NCBI RefSeq assembly: GCF_002797395.1
Contig: NZ_KZ454943.1
Coordinates: 1,409,768 to 1,473,767, forward strand
Source of the DNA: Bacillus solitudinis
GTDB lineage: Bacteria; Bacillota; Bacilli; Bacillales; Bacillaceae_D
Direction: 5' to 3'
DNA: 64,000 nt
Shown here: in pieces, positions 48,349 to 56,802 of the stretch
How the letters are laid out: each line of letters starts with the position of its first letter
Position numbering within the stretch: the first letter of the stretch is position 1
Program-made: the position numbers and the translations under genes
Notes under the pieces: generated by a model
What the model saw: only the letters and a program-made list of their open reading frames with translations
What the model was told of the DNA's origin: nothing
The model's database searches: none

Positions 48349-48726
48349 CTAAGAAATCAAATATTGATTAAATGCTTGTTCAAGCTGTTTTCTAACTTTT
48401 TGAACCATTGGTAGCACTGTAAATTGAATGATTTCTTTTACTTTCCCATACTGTTTTTGTTCAAAAGATACAACAATCTGTTCAAAATTTTCTTTTAAGG
48501 TTTGCATACTCGATGAAATACTCTCCGTCTCTACACTAGTAACTAAAGGAGAAAGAGATTTTTCAACAGATACATAAGCTACTAATACATCTTCAAACAA
48601 AAGGATTGATTGTTCATACTTCCCCTCATTAAGTTGAAAGCGGATATGATCAATTCCCTCTTCGATTGTTGCCATTAACTCCGTTGACTGCTTCATTACT
48701 TCTACATAACGTTCCACATTGCTCAC
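48349..48726 (-). CDS. Small helical protein of the flagellar operon, unknown function
   Basis: 125 residues, almost fully alpha-helical and charged, without signal peptide, membrane span or cysteine. It opens at a GTG without a clear Shine-Dalgarno, so the true start is uncertain (an internal ATG lies 10 codons on). A good sigma-D-like promoter lies 24-51 bases upstream and flaG follows after 56 bases, which makes it a late flagellar gene. The helix-rich build resembles export chaperones, but I recognise no named family. Confidence 0.7.
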   Translation of the reverse strand: MSNVERYVEVMKQSTELMATIEEGIDHIRFQLNEGKYEQSILLFEDVLVAYVSVEKSLSPLVTSVETESISSSMQTLKENFEQIVVSFEQKQYGKVKEIIQFTVLPMVQKVRKQLEQAFNQYLIS

Positions 48727-48749
48727 TCATTTCATAAGACTTTTTTCTT

Positions 48750-48777
48750 ATATCGTCATTTTTTAACATTTTGTTTA
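48750..48777 (-). promoter_or_regulatory. Sigma-D promoter of the flaG-fliD-fliS operon
   Basis: TAAA (48774-48777), 16 bases, GACGATAT (48750-48757) on the minus strand. One mismatch in the -10 compared with GCCGATAT. Confidence 0.75.
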
Positions 48778-48848
48778 GAGCGATAAGAAAATACTTACTA
48801 AGTAAAAGAAGCAACTGAAAATTGTTTTTGATTATTATTATTTTCACC

Positions 48849-48876
48849 TAAAAAAAGAGCAACCTTCAAGGCTACT
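48849..48876 (-). terminator. Terminator after the YjfB-like gene
   Basis: Stem GAGTAGCCTT/AAGGTTGCTC (two G-U pairs on the minus strand) is followed by TTTTTTTAGG. Confidence 0.8.
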
Positions 48877-48889
48877 CCCTAATACTTCT

Positions 48890-49090
48890 CTACAATTTCA
48901 AATCGATGCTACCACCTAAATGTGGATGTTGTGCTTGTTGGATAGCAGCTGCGTCCGCAGTACCCATTAACGTCTGTAGCGCCTCGCCTTGTTGTTCTGC
49001 ATTTCCCATTGCTTTCCTCATTACTGACATCGAAGCTTGCTGCTGGACTTGACCGTGGCTAAGTGCCATTGAAAGTAGTGCTATATCCAT
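48890..49090 (-). CDS. YjfB-family putative motility protein
   Basis: 66 residues of the YjfB family: MDIALLSMALSHGQVQQQA at the N-terminus, a helical middle and a C-terminal HLGGSIDLKL. B. subtilis YjfB is in the sigma-D regulon and is thought to act in motility, with no known mechanism. AAAGGAGG lies upstream. Here it sits between flagellin and the fliD operon, which supports the motility link. Confidence 0.88.
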   Translation of the reverse strand: MDIALLSMALSHGQVQQQASMSVMRKAMGNAEQQGEALQTLMGTADAAAIQQAQHPHLGGSIDLKL

Positions 49091-49107
49091 ATAAACACCT
49101 CCTTTTA

Positions 49108-49347
49108 TTAATGAATCATAGACTGCAACTGTCTTTCGAGCGATTGGACTTCATCTTTTAATTCTTTTAATTGACTGTTCAACTTATTAGTTTCTAAAAC
49201 TGAAGGCTCATGTTCAAGCGCATATTCAGCTATTCTTTTCATTTCATGCAGTTTCTCATCTATCTCTTCTAATATACGATCTTGTTCCCTAGTCCATTGA
49301 AGCTGTTCTTCAAGGAATCTTTTCTGTTCTTGTTGGTCTTTATCCAT
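49108..49347 (-). CDS. Small coiled-coil protein next to flagellin, unknown function
   Basis: 79 residues, rich in Glu, Lys, Gln and Leu, with heptad-like segments (RILEEIDEKLHEMKRIAEYAL; LNSQLKELKDEVQSLERQLQ). No membrane span and no cysteine. It lies 17 bases before the yjfB-like gene and probably forms an operon with it. I recognise no family. Coiled-coil dimerisation is the only safe statement. Confidence 0.7.
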   Translation of the reverse strand: MDKDQQEQKRFLEEQLQWTREQDRILEEIDEKLHEMKRIAEYALEHEPSVLETNKLNSQLKELKDEVQSLERQLQSMIH

Positions 49348-49475
49348 TTTATAACCACCTAGTTAACTGCTTCATTATAATTAATCTTAACAGAGCAAAC
49401 TCTATAAAACTAGTATGGTATTTAAATCTCCTTCTCTTTTACATAATCTAACAATCTTCAGGTGTTGAAAGTTGA

Positions 49476-49501
49476 TATCCAAGTAATTGAAGTACTGATT
49501 G
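49476..49501 (-). pseudogene. Relic of a flagellin 3' end
   Basis: On the minus strand this segment encodes QSVLQLLG, the exact C-terminus of the flagellin gene at 50 kb. At base level it matches the hag 3' end (50075-50100) with one difference over 26 bases. No other flagellin sequence is readable around it, so it is a fragment left by a lost or rearranged flagellin copy. Confidence 0.65.
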
Positions 49502-49700
49502 ACACCTACCCCACTTCTTTTTTTAGCTACAATCCAATTATAGAATAAAATGTGAGTGGTTGTTGTTTTTTGATAAAAAAAATCTTCGGAAAAAGTGACA
49601 AAAACGAATCATAAATTGACCTGTTCATTAGCTAAAGTAGTTTCAGTAATGTCAAATTATTGCTATTTCTCTACTAACCCTTCTTAGAAGATCAAAGAAA

Positions 49701-49734
49701 TTCAAAAAAACAAGAACCTACATGGATTCTTGTT
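49701..49734 (-). terminator. Terminator of the decayed zinc-ribbon gene
   Basis: Stem AACAAGAA/TTCTTGTT is followed by TTTTTGAA on the minus strand. Confidence 0.7.
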
Positions 49735-49807
49735 CATCTGGCTAATTTGGGAAAACTTTAGTATTTTCAATTTGGGCTTTCGGGGCACAGGCACAATCCA
49801 TTAATTT

Positions 49808-49996
49808 TTAAAATACATTTAGTTTAGATCCATTAGGACAAATTGAATTGTTACTTACATTACTTCCCCGCTTATTTGCATCATAGTTTATTTCAGCACC
49901 ACATTCACACTGTCAATGATAACTAGCACCATCTGCTCTAATATCAACTTCAATGTAAATTGTTTTACTATAACAACAAGGGCATGGTCTTTTCAT
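49808..49996 (-). pseudogene. Small zinc-ribbon protein gene interrupted by an in-frame TGA
   Basis: Minus-strand ATG at 49996 with AGAAGGTGAT upstream. It encodes MKRPCPCCYSKTIYIEV and onward to residue 27. Codon 28 is TGA (49913-49915). After it the same frame runs on as QCECGAEINYDANKRG to a TAA at 49808, 62 codons in all. The two cysteine knuckles (C5/C7/C8 and C30/C32) fit a zinc ribbon of the kind seen in small Lar-like proteins. A single TGG to TGA change would explain the break. Promoter region and terminator still look intact. Confidence 0.7.
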
Positions 49997-50019
49997 TGAT
50001 ATCACCTTCTCTATTTATG

Positions 50020-50054
50020 TCTAAAAAGGAGACCCTAGCATAGCTAGAGTCTCC
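50020..50054 (-). terminator. Terminator after hag
   Basis: A 12-bp stem (GGAGACTCTAGC/GCTAGGGTCTCC) with a 3-base loop is followed by TTTTTAG on the minus strand, 20 bases after the flagellin stop. Confidence 0.92.
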
Positions 50055-50073
50055 CTTAAACCAAATATAAATC

Positions 50074-51957
50074 TTATCCAAGTAATTGTAGTACTGATTG
50101 TGGCTTTTGGTTAGCCTGTGCAAGCATTGCTTGAGAAGCTTGGGAAAGGATGTTTGTACGAGTCATTTCCATTACTTCTTTCGCCATATCTACGTCACGG
50201 ATACGAGATTCAGCTGCTTGTAAGTTTTCAGATGATGTTCCTAAGTTAGAGATTGTGTGCTCTAAACGGTTTTGGTTTGCACCAAGCTTAGAACGTTCTG
50301 AAGAAACTGATTCAATTGCGTTATTAATAACGGTAATTGCTTTCGCCGCATTTTCATGAGTCGACACATCTAATGCACGTTCAACACCAGCAGAGTTTGT
50401 ACCATCAGTTACATCTTCAGAATCAGTTAAATTAACTGTTTCCTCAATACCATCACGATTAATGAATGTTAGCGTATTAGAGTCTTTACTACTAATTCCT
50501 AGAGCCTCAGAACGCATATCAGAAATACTTAAATTTAATGCTTGATTCTGGTTTGCACCAATTTGGAAATTAAGAGAGTTATCTTCACCGCTTTCCTCAA
50601 CTGTTTGCTCAACATTAAATGTATGAGATCCAGATGCTAAGATAGCACTACTATCTAATTGGATACCATCAAATCCAGTGAATTCTGATACAGAATCGGT
50701 TGATATGCCATCGTAACTACTTGTAAGTGTTTGAGCAGCTCCACCATTAAGGCTTCCTTGAACTGTATAAGTGTCTTCTGCAATATCCATTGTAATAACA
50801 TTATCATTACTAGTTGCTGCACCTGTTATCTCAAATTTCACACCATGGTTATCATAAGTTCCTGTAGCTGCACCTAGAGTATCATCTACAACTAAATTAT
50901 TATCTTTATCATAGATTTTAACAGAAACATCTGTTGATGTAGTTCCTATCTCAACTCGTCCACCAGCATATTGCGAAATTTCGTTTTGGTTGTCATCAGT
51001 TAAAGTTACAGCACCATTAAACACTGCGTCCTGTGCTGTACCAGCTGTATATCCAGCAGATTCAGTCCCTATTACATCAGCACCTATAGTTGTATCAAAA
51101 GTTAGAGTTTGTCCATCTGTTAAGCTTCCAACATCTTCAATTTTAAAGGAAACTCCATGTGCATTAAATTCTTCTCCAACGTTATAAACATCGCTTGTAG
51201 TTCCTCCTGCGTTGGCAACTGTAAAGCTATTTGATGCAGCGTCAAATGTCATAGTCCATGTTTCTGCAGCTGTTGTATTGTCTGCAGTGATTTGGTTATT
51301 TGCAAATACTACACCTGCATTTGCTCCTGTACCACCCAAGTCATTGGCAGTTGGAGTTAATGATTGTACATCTCTAGTATTTCTGTCTACAGTAATATCA
51401 AGAGTATGCTCACCTTCTGCTAACGCATTAGCACCATCTAAAAGTTTTACATCTATACCTGTTCCAGCAACACTAGCTTCTGTATCAGATCCGCCAACAA
51501 AATTCATACCAACTACTTCTGATGTAAACGTATTTGCTTTTTCACCATTAATTAATTTTTGAGTATTGAACTCAGTGGTATTACCAATACGATTGATTTC
51601 AGAAGTTAGTTGATTCATTTCCTTTTGGATTTCTTTACGATCTACATCTACGTTTGTATCGTTCGCTGATTGTGTTGCGAGCTCACGCATACGTTGTAGA
51701 ATATTTTGTGTTTCTTGAAGCGCACCCTCAGCAGTTTGAATCATAGATATACCATCTTGAGAGTTACGGCTCGCTTGGTCTAAACCACGAACTTGCGCAC
51801 GCATCTTTTCAGAGATTGCTAGACCTGCTGCATCGTCCCCTGCTTTGTTAATACGAAGTCCTGAAGAAAGCTTCTCCATTGCGTTTGCATTGTTCTTTTG
51901 GTTAGCGCCCATCTGACGATACGTGTTTAAAGCTGGAATATTGTTATTGATAATCAT
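50074..51957 (-). CDS. hag: Flagellin Hag, long form
   Basis: Filament subunit. The conserved N-terminal D0/D1 region covers about 1-150 (MIINNNIPALNTYRQ, LSSGLRINKAGDDAAGLAIS) and the C-terminal D1/D0 about 530-627 (ERSKLGANQNRLEHTI, ending SVLQLLG). The central ~380 residues are a variable surface insert, rich in Thr, Asp, Gly and Asn and poor in basic residues. With 627 residues it is about twice the B. subtilis Hag. The ATG at 51957 follows AAGGAGG. The upstream 22 codons of the open frame are leader RNA. Confidence 0.97.
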   Translation of the reverse strand: MIINNNIPALNTYRQMGANQKNNANAMEKLSSGLRINKAGDDAAGLAISEKMRAQVRGLDQASRNSQDGISMIQTAEGALQETQNILQRMRELATQSANDTNVDVDRKEIQKEMNQLTSEINRIGNTTEFNTQKLINGEKANTFTSEVVGMNFVGGSDTEASVAGTGIDVKLLDGANALAEGEHTLDITVDRNTRDVQSLTPTANDLGGTGANAGVVFANNQITADNTTAAETWTMTFDAASNSFTVANAGGTTSDVYNVGEEFNAHGVSFKIEDVGSLTDGQTLTFDTTIGADVIGTESAGYTAGTAQDAVFNGAVTLTDDNQNEISQYAGGRVEIGTTSTDVSVKIYDKDNNLVVDDTLGAATGTYDNHGVKFEITGAATSNDNVITMDIAEDTYTVQGSLNGGAAQTLTSSYDGISTDSVSEFTGFDGIQLDSSAILASGSHTFNVEQTVEESGEDNSLNFQIGANQNQALNLSISDMRSEALGISSKDSNTLTFINRDGIEETVNLTDSEDVTDGTNSAGVERALDVSTHENAAKAITVINNAIESVSSERSKLGANQNRLEHTISNLGTSSENLQAAESRIRDVDMAKEVMEMTRTNILSQASQAMLAQANQKPQSVLQLLG

Positions 51958-51987
51958 AATAAATTTCCTCCTTGAATTAGATCCCGT

Positions 51988-52001
51988 CCACATCCTTGTG
52001 G
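51988..52001 (-). promoter_or_regulatory. CsrA-binding hairpin in the hag leader
   Basis: The minus strand reads CCACA-AGGA-TGTGG: a 5-bp stem presenting GGA in a 4-base loop, the classic CsrA site, 31 bases before the ATG. A second GGA (AAGGAGG) is the Shine-Dalgarno itself. This is the B. subtilis two-site arrangement for repression of hag translation. Confidence 0.8.
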
Positions 52002-52030
52002 TTAGGTCGATATACTCAGTCAATTACTCC

Positions 52031-52050
52031 TTTATGTCGGCCGCCATAAA
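52031..52050 (-). other. Palindromic hairpin at the 5' end of the hag mRNA
   Basis: The 20-base near-palindrome TTTATG-CGGCCG-CATAAA begins about 25 bases downstream of the sigma-D -10, close to the expected 5' end. It may protect the message. Confidence 0.5.
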
Positions 52051-52074
52051 AGAGCGCTTTGACTTACATTCATT

Positions 52075-52100
52075 ATATCGTCTTATTTTTCGGAAGTTTA
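52075..52100 (-). promoter_or_regulatory. Sigma-D promoter of hag
   Basis: TAAA (52097-52100), 14 bases, GACGATAT (52075-52082) on the minus strand. The 51958-52301 gap holds this promoter, the leader and a weak hairpin after csrA (about 52200-52233). Confidence 0.85.
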
Positions 52101-52301
52101 ATAGTTTTGATTAATTTTTTATAATAAATTTTAATATACTTTTTCATACAATTCTTGATAGGAAATAATACACATGCAAAAAAGACTGAAATTGAATAAT
52201 CCCCTCACATAAACAACTCTTTTAAGTGAGGAGATTTACTTTATAACTACTTAAGTTCGGGATTTTCAGAGTGCTGGATTATGTTTTTTGAATAAGAAGC
52301 T

Positions 52302-52541
52302 TCATGATTTTTCTTTCCCCGTCGCTTTGAAAAATCCTTTCAATGACTCAAAAGAAATCGTCTTAGCTGCTTCATTATTCTCTTCTTGAATCGCTAAATA
52401 AATTTCCTTGCGATGAATCTCAACATGTCGTGGTGCATTAATGCCTAGTTTAACTTGGTCACCTTCAATAGAGAGGACTGTGATTTCAATGTCATCACCG
52501 ATTTGTATCGCTTCTTTTACTTTACGAGAGAGGACTAACAT
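52302..52541 (-). CDS. csrA: CsrA, RNA-binding translational regulator
   Basis: 79 residues. The N-terminal [15 protein letters not shown] and [22 protein letters not shown] form the dimeric beta core that binds GGA hairpins. It represses flagellin translation and is held in check by FliW. The C-terminal ~20 residues are an extension compared with gamma-proteobacterial CsrA, as in B. subtilis. It starts directly at the end of fliW. Confidence 0.97.
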   Translation of the reverse strand: MLVLSRKVKEAIQIGDDIEITVLSIEGDQVKLGINAPRHVEIHRKEIYLAIQEENNEAAKTISFESLKGFFKATGKEKS

Positions 52542-52994
52542 CTATTTCTCCTCCTTAGCAGCTGCAGGTTGCTTATCAAAAATCCAATGCTTCGTCTTAT
52601 AGCTACTATCGCTCATCAAAAGTTGCTTTCCTTTTTGCTTCAGGGCATTAATAATAACTGGAGCTTGGAGATTTGCTGTTGTTTCGTTGAAAGGGTCTCG
52701 AACGGTTAGCATCACAAAGGTCGCAACTTCTTCTTCTTTCTCTATTGCTAACTGTTCAATTGTTGAATCCGGGAGTTTCACTTGATATTCTGGAACAAAC
52801 TGAAATGGATTGACGACGATAAATGCAACTTCGACTGTTTTAATCGATTGCAGTACAAAAAAAGGCGTTTCCGCGTCGAACGGAAGTAAGACATAGTGAG
52901 TTTCCTCCTCAAATGCGGGTATTCCTTTTTCAAACTTAATCACTTGTTCTTCGCTAATCTTTAGCATTCCTGTATATTTCGTTTCTATCTTCAT
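52542..52994 (-). CDS. fliW: FliW, flagellar assembly factor and CsrA antagonist
   Basis: Binds either flagellin or CsrA. When flagellin is exported, free FliW sequesters CsrA and lets hag be translated. 150 residues with the family start KIETKYTGMLKI, FEKGIPAFEE and FVLQSI. The frame opens at a GTG (53006), but the ATG at 52994 with AAGGTGA upstream fits better. It is directly followed by csrA. Confidence 0.95.
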   Translation of the reverse strand: MKIETKYTGMLKISEEQVIKFEKGIPAFEEETHYVLLPFDAETPFFVLQSIKTVEVAFIVVNPFQFVPEYQVKLPDSTIEQLAIEKEEEVATFVMLTVRDPFNETTANLQAPVIINALKQKGKQLLMSDSSYKTKHWIFDKQPAAAKEEK

Positions 52995-53072
52995 ATACGA
53001 TTTCACCTTTCTGACATGTCCGTCCTATTTTCTATTATTGTAGCATAAGCTTCATTTAATTCTACATATACA

Positions 53073-53100
53073 AAAAACCGCAAATCTGCGGTTTTATTTT
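53073..53100. terminator. Terminator between yviE and fliW
   Basis: Stem AAAACCGCA/TGCGGTTTT is followed by TTTTGTAT on the minus strand. It separates the flgM-to-yviE operon from fliW-csrA, which in B. subtilis are usually read together. Nothing else is seen in 53101-53251. Confidence 0.75.
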
Positions 53101-53251
53101 AAAGAAGTTTGGTCACATAGCATATTAAAAAAATAGCAATAGCTTAGTTCCCTACATGTCTTACGTTGAGAAACTCACTGTTTCATAAGACTATCAAAAG
53201 ATGTAGCAACTATCATTGCGCCCTGAACCGTTCAAAACGGAAAAGTCACTC

Positions 53252-53830
53252 TTATAACCCTTGATTCACAGCCATCCCCACAGCCTGAAACGAAATACTA
53301 TTCTTCTGTCGTACATACGTCTCCGTCTGCCATTTCGGTATTTGAATATCTGGATCACGTCTATTCACTGTAATCTCAGGTTGTTTGGTAGGAGCATGAA
53401 CCTTCACTTCAGCTGGCTGATAATCAAACTTCACATGAAACGCAGACTTTGGCATCGAACCGAGAACTACTTGTTTCATCGGCTTTTCGCTATTCGCTTT
53501 TGCAATTTGAGCAAATGCGCCAAAGCCATTTTCAATTTTCTTCATCATCTCGCCTTGCTGCGAGCGCTTTGCAATATGCTGCGCAACATGGCTTTCCGAC
53601 TTTGCCCAGAATTCATTTGCCATTCGTAATGGTGATTTTAAATTCGCATCAGCAAAGGCTTCGGTTTGGTCAATATAGAGCTTTGATGCCGTTGTGCTAA
53701 TCTCAATGCTTGAATGCTGTTGACGAATTTGCAAATCAGCTTGATGCTGCCGAATTTGCGGACCCGGCCGCTGTGAACGCAGACCTATATACGCATCATT
53801 TGATTGAATATCAAGATGTGGCACTTGCAC
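53252..53830 (-). CDS. yviE: YviE-like DUF6470 protein
   Basis: 192 residues between flgL and fliW, as B. subtilis yviE. The N-terminal MQVPHLDIQSNDAYIGLRSQ and repeated Q-rich strands (IRQHQADLQIRQQ), then PEITVNRRDPDIQIPKWQT, indicate a beta-rich soluble protein. No catalytic motif is seen. Its role in flagellar assembly is unknown. Confidence 0.88.
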   Translation of the reverse strand: MQVPHLDIQSNDAYIGLRSQRPGPQIRQHQADLQIRQQHSSIEISTTASKLYIDQTEAFADANLKSPLRMANEFWAKSESHVAQHIAKRSQQGEMMKKIENGFGAFAQIAKANSEKPMKQVVLGSMPKSAFHVKFDYQPAEVKVHAPTKQPEITVNRRDPDIQIPKWQTETYVRQKNSISFQAVGMAVNQGL

Positions 53831-53892
53831 AGCGAACCCTCCCTCAAAAAGATGTCCTAACTTCAGTTTTTATCTACTGTGGTTCAGAAAAA

Positions 53893-55068
53893 TTATCTCA
53901 GAAAATCCATCAACGTCGGTTGCATAATTCGAGCTCCCGATGCCAATGCGGCACGGTGAACACTTTCTTGTATCGTCAAGTCGATTATGACCTTTTCCAT
54001 ATCCACATCTTCGTTGTCAGACATGATTCGTTTCGCGTTAACATCCTGTTGCATTAACCGGTTTTCAATCATTTCAACACGGTTGACCCTTGCTCCAAGC
54101 TCGGCGCGTTCCGCTACAAATTGGTCGATATGACCATAGAAATCATCGATATAAGACGTTAGTTCTTTACCCGTGATTTCCGGGTTTTCAAGTGCACGTT
54201 CAAGTCGAATGATATCTCCGAATAATGCGTTACTAAATACACTAGCCGGATTGACGTTTACTGGGATTGAGACCCCTTTTAACAGTTCAATTTCGACGGT
54301 TTGCGTATTTGCTGACACCGCATCACGGTCTGAAACAATCACATCATCTGTACGAACCGATTTTGTTACTGGCGCTGATTCGTTTGGATTCTTATTTTTC
54401 TCAGAGAACGTCACAGAGTCATTTGTTATTTTAAGCTGAACTGCTTCTTCATCAAAATTGGCGTCACCAAACGCCGGAACGGTTTGACGAACATCCTGAA
54501 ATGTTAATGTACCAGCCCCGTCATCGTTCACTACACGGAAGGTTTTCCCTGCATAGGTCACATCCATGCTATCAAGGTTCGCTCCCGCTTCAAACAGAGC
54601 AGTGATTCCTTTGTCCATCTTTTCCATATCGATAATTGGCGGGTTTGTGGTATCTGTTCCGTTGAAGATGAATTTGGTACTGTTTTTCGTATTTGCTAAT
54701 GACTGTAAATGCTCACGAAGCTGCTTTACTTCTTTGGCAACATTGGCACGCTGTGTTCCTTCGTACGTATCATTGGATGCTTGTGTTGCAAGTTCTCGGA
54801 TTCGAGCGAGAGAATCCGTTGCTTCCCCTAGTGTACTATCCGCTGTATCCATCCAGTTATATACTTCGCGAAGGTTTCGTTGAAATTGCTCGACCTCGGT
54901 TACTTGAGAACGATAGCGCATCCCTTTCATCGCCACGACCGGATCTTGAGAGGCTCGAACAATTTTCTTTCCTGTTGATAACTGATCTTGAACTACGCTA
55001 AGACGGTTGTAGCCCTGACTAATATGACGAAGTGTACTTGTTGAGAGCATCATTTGTGTTACACGCAT
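53893..55068 (-). CDS. flgL: FlgL, hook-filament junction protein 3
   Basis: 391 residues. Flagellin-like N-terminus (MRVTQMMLSTSTLRHISQGY, QLSTGKKIVRASQDPV) and C-terminus (ELGARVNRVEMIENRL, DMEKVIIDLTIQESVHRAAL). It is exported by the flagellar secretion system and joins the hook-associated FlgK to the filament. It lies 17 bases after flgK. Confidence 0.96.
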   Translation of the reverse strand: MRVTQMMLSTSTLRHISQGYNRLSVVQDQLSTGKKIVRASQDPVVAMKGMRYRSQVTEVEQFQRNLREVYNWMDTADSTLGEATDSLARIRELATQASNDTYEGTQRANVAKEVKQLREHLQSLANTKNSTKFIFNGTDTTNPPIIDMEKMDKGITALFEAGANLDSMDVTYAGKTFRVVNDDGAGTLTFQDVRQTVPAFGDANFDEEAVQLKITNDSVTFSEKNKNPNESAPVTKSVRTDDVIVSDRDAVSANTQTVEIELLKGVSIPVNVNPASVFSNALFGDIIRLERALENPEITGKELTSYIDDFYGHIDQFVAERAELGARVNRVEMIENRLMQQDVNAKRIMSDNEDVDMEKVIIDLTIQESVHRAALASGARIMQPTLMDFLR

Positions 55069-55085
55069 TATCCTTCACCTATCCT

Positions 55086-56780
55086 TTACCGGCCGACGAG
55101 ACCCATACCGTTAATAATCTTATCGAGCATTTCATCTACCATCGTTATATTTCTTGCTGCTGCATTATACGCATGCTGGAATTGAATCATCATCGTCATT
55201 TCTTCATCTAAGGAAACATTACTCACTGACTGACGACGTGTATCGACACTATAACGAAGGGCATCAGAGCTATCCATCATTCTTGCAGCTTCCTGTGTAT
55301 CAACCGCCATTTGACCGATTACCCCTTGATAGAAGCTCGTAACCGTTGAAGAGGCACCGCCGAAGTTGAGCAACGTATCCTTTACATCAGCTAAACGCTT
55401 TGCATTCGATCCGTCCCCAGAAAATGCTTTGGCTTTACCATTAAAACTTGCTGGGTCTGCTAGAAGCGAGCGGATATTATCATAATCAGCTTGTGTTTTG
55501 TTCGAGTTTGCCATTAACGTTTCGTAGTCACTTCTTGCCTGTGCCGTTAATGCATCCTTATTCACACCAGCTGCTGTAATATTATCCAAGTTTGCTAGAA
55601 TCGCATCATCAAGTTTGAGATTTTTTGCAGCATTAGTCATATCAAAGTTATCTTTGAAGAAGTCACTGCCAAGATTCGTCACACCTGTTAAATTAGGCAG
55701 GGTAAATCCAATTTTATGAATATTATTAATTTCTGTTGCAAATTGGAAGGCCATCTCATTTATAGAAGCAAGCATGTCAGGGTAGGTTCCCTTTACAGCC
55801 GACGTCGCATCTGCAGGGTCCACATGATATCCGAAAGCTTCAACCATCCCTTTTAATTCTCCGCGTGAAAAAGAGGAGAACCCCATCTCAGCTGGCGGAT
55901 CTAAGTCCGCTCCATCCTTATCTTTCACATGAAGCTGTTGAACTGCATCCCCACTAGCGTTATACTCAACTTCTATTTTCCGTACCGCTTCCGCATCGGT
56001 TCCATTTACTAAGGTAATCATCGAGCCATCAGGGGCACGCATTGAAAGCGTTACGGCTCCCTCGGCTGCAGCATTTGGCATGCCTGGGCTTTTTTCTCGT
56101 TGCACTTGGATATCAATAATCGATGAGATTTGGTCAAGAAGTTTATCCTGCTGATCATATAAATCATTCGTCACATAGCCATGTGGCTCCGTTTCACGAA
56201 TTTGTTTATTCACATTGTTTAACTGGTCAATCATCGAATTTAATCCAGTAACGGTCACATCTATTTCATTTTTGTAATCTGTGCGAATTGTCGAAAGCGA
56301 GTCATGTAGATAGTTAAATGTCTCTGCTACTGCAAGTCCACGTTGTCTTACAACGGATCTTGCCCCAGCATCCTCAGGATCGACAGATAAATCCTGCAAT
56401 GACGTCCAGAAGCGGTCAATTTGTGAGGAAAGCCCACTTGTTGATGGCTCATCAAGGATATCCTCCATCTTTTCAAGGGCAACCGTTCTTGATTCCCAAT
56501 ACCCCGTTTTATTATTTTCATTGCGGTATTGAACGTCAAGAAACTGCTCACGGACACGTTGAACGGACCCAGCCTTTACCCCTGTTCCTATTTGACCAGG
56601 CATACTCGGTGCATTTCGCGCTGCAGCGGGATAAGCCTCTGTTGGCTGAAAATTGACACGCTGTCTAGTGTATCCCGGTGTATTTGCATTTGAGATATTA
56701 TTACCTGTTGTATGTAGCGCATACTGCTGGGTCGTCATCCCCCGTCGTGCCGTTTCAAGTCCATGAAATGTTGAAGTCAT
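55086..56780 (-). CDS. flgK: FlgK, hook-filament junction protein 1
   Basis: 564 residues. The rod/hook-type N-terminus FHGLETARRGMTTQQYALHT with NNISNANTPGYTRQRV and the C-terminal NVSLDEEMTMMIQFQHAYNAAARNI identify the protein. It is slightly longer than B. subtilis FlgK (about 507), with the difference in the central region (DYETLMANSNKTQADYDNIR). Confidence 0.96.
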   Translation of the reverse strand: MTSTFHGLETARRGMTTQQYALHTTGNNISNANTPGYTRQRVNFQPTEAYPAAARNAPSMPGQIGTGVKAGSVQRVREQFLDVQYRNENNKTGYWESRTVALEKMEDILDEPSTSGLSSQIDRFWTSLQDLSVDPEDAGARSVVRQRGLAVAETFNYLHDSLSTIRTDYKNEIDVTVTGLNSMIDQLNNVNKQIRETEPHGYVTNDLYDQQDKLLDQISSIIDIQVQREKSPGMPNAAAEGAVTLSMRAPDGSMITLVNGTDAEAVRKIEVEYNASGDAVQQLHVKDKDGADLDPPAEMGFSSFSRGELKGMVEAFGYHVDPADATSAVKGTYPDMLASINEMAFQFATEINNIHKIGFTLPNLTGVTNLGSDFFKDNFDMTNAAKNLKLDDAILANLDNITAAGVNKDALTAQARSDYETLMANSNKTQADYDNIRSLLADPASFNGKAKAFSGDGSNAKRLADVKDTLLNFGGASSTVTSFYQGVIGQMAVDTQEAARMMDSSDALRYSVDTRRQSVSNVSLDEEMTMMIQFQHAYNAAARNITMVDEMLDKIINGMGLVGR

Positions 56781-56802
56781 CTAAAATCCTCCGTTTCTCT
56801 TC

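Noticed and set aside
49913-49915. TGA read as selenocysteine in the zinc-ribbon gene
   Set aside because: No hairpin of the SECIS kind was seen after it and the position suits tryptophan. Decay or an error is simpler.
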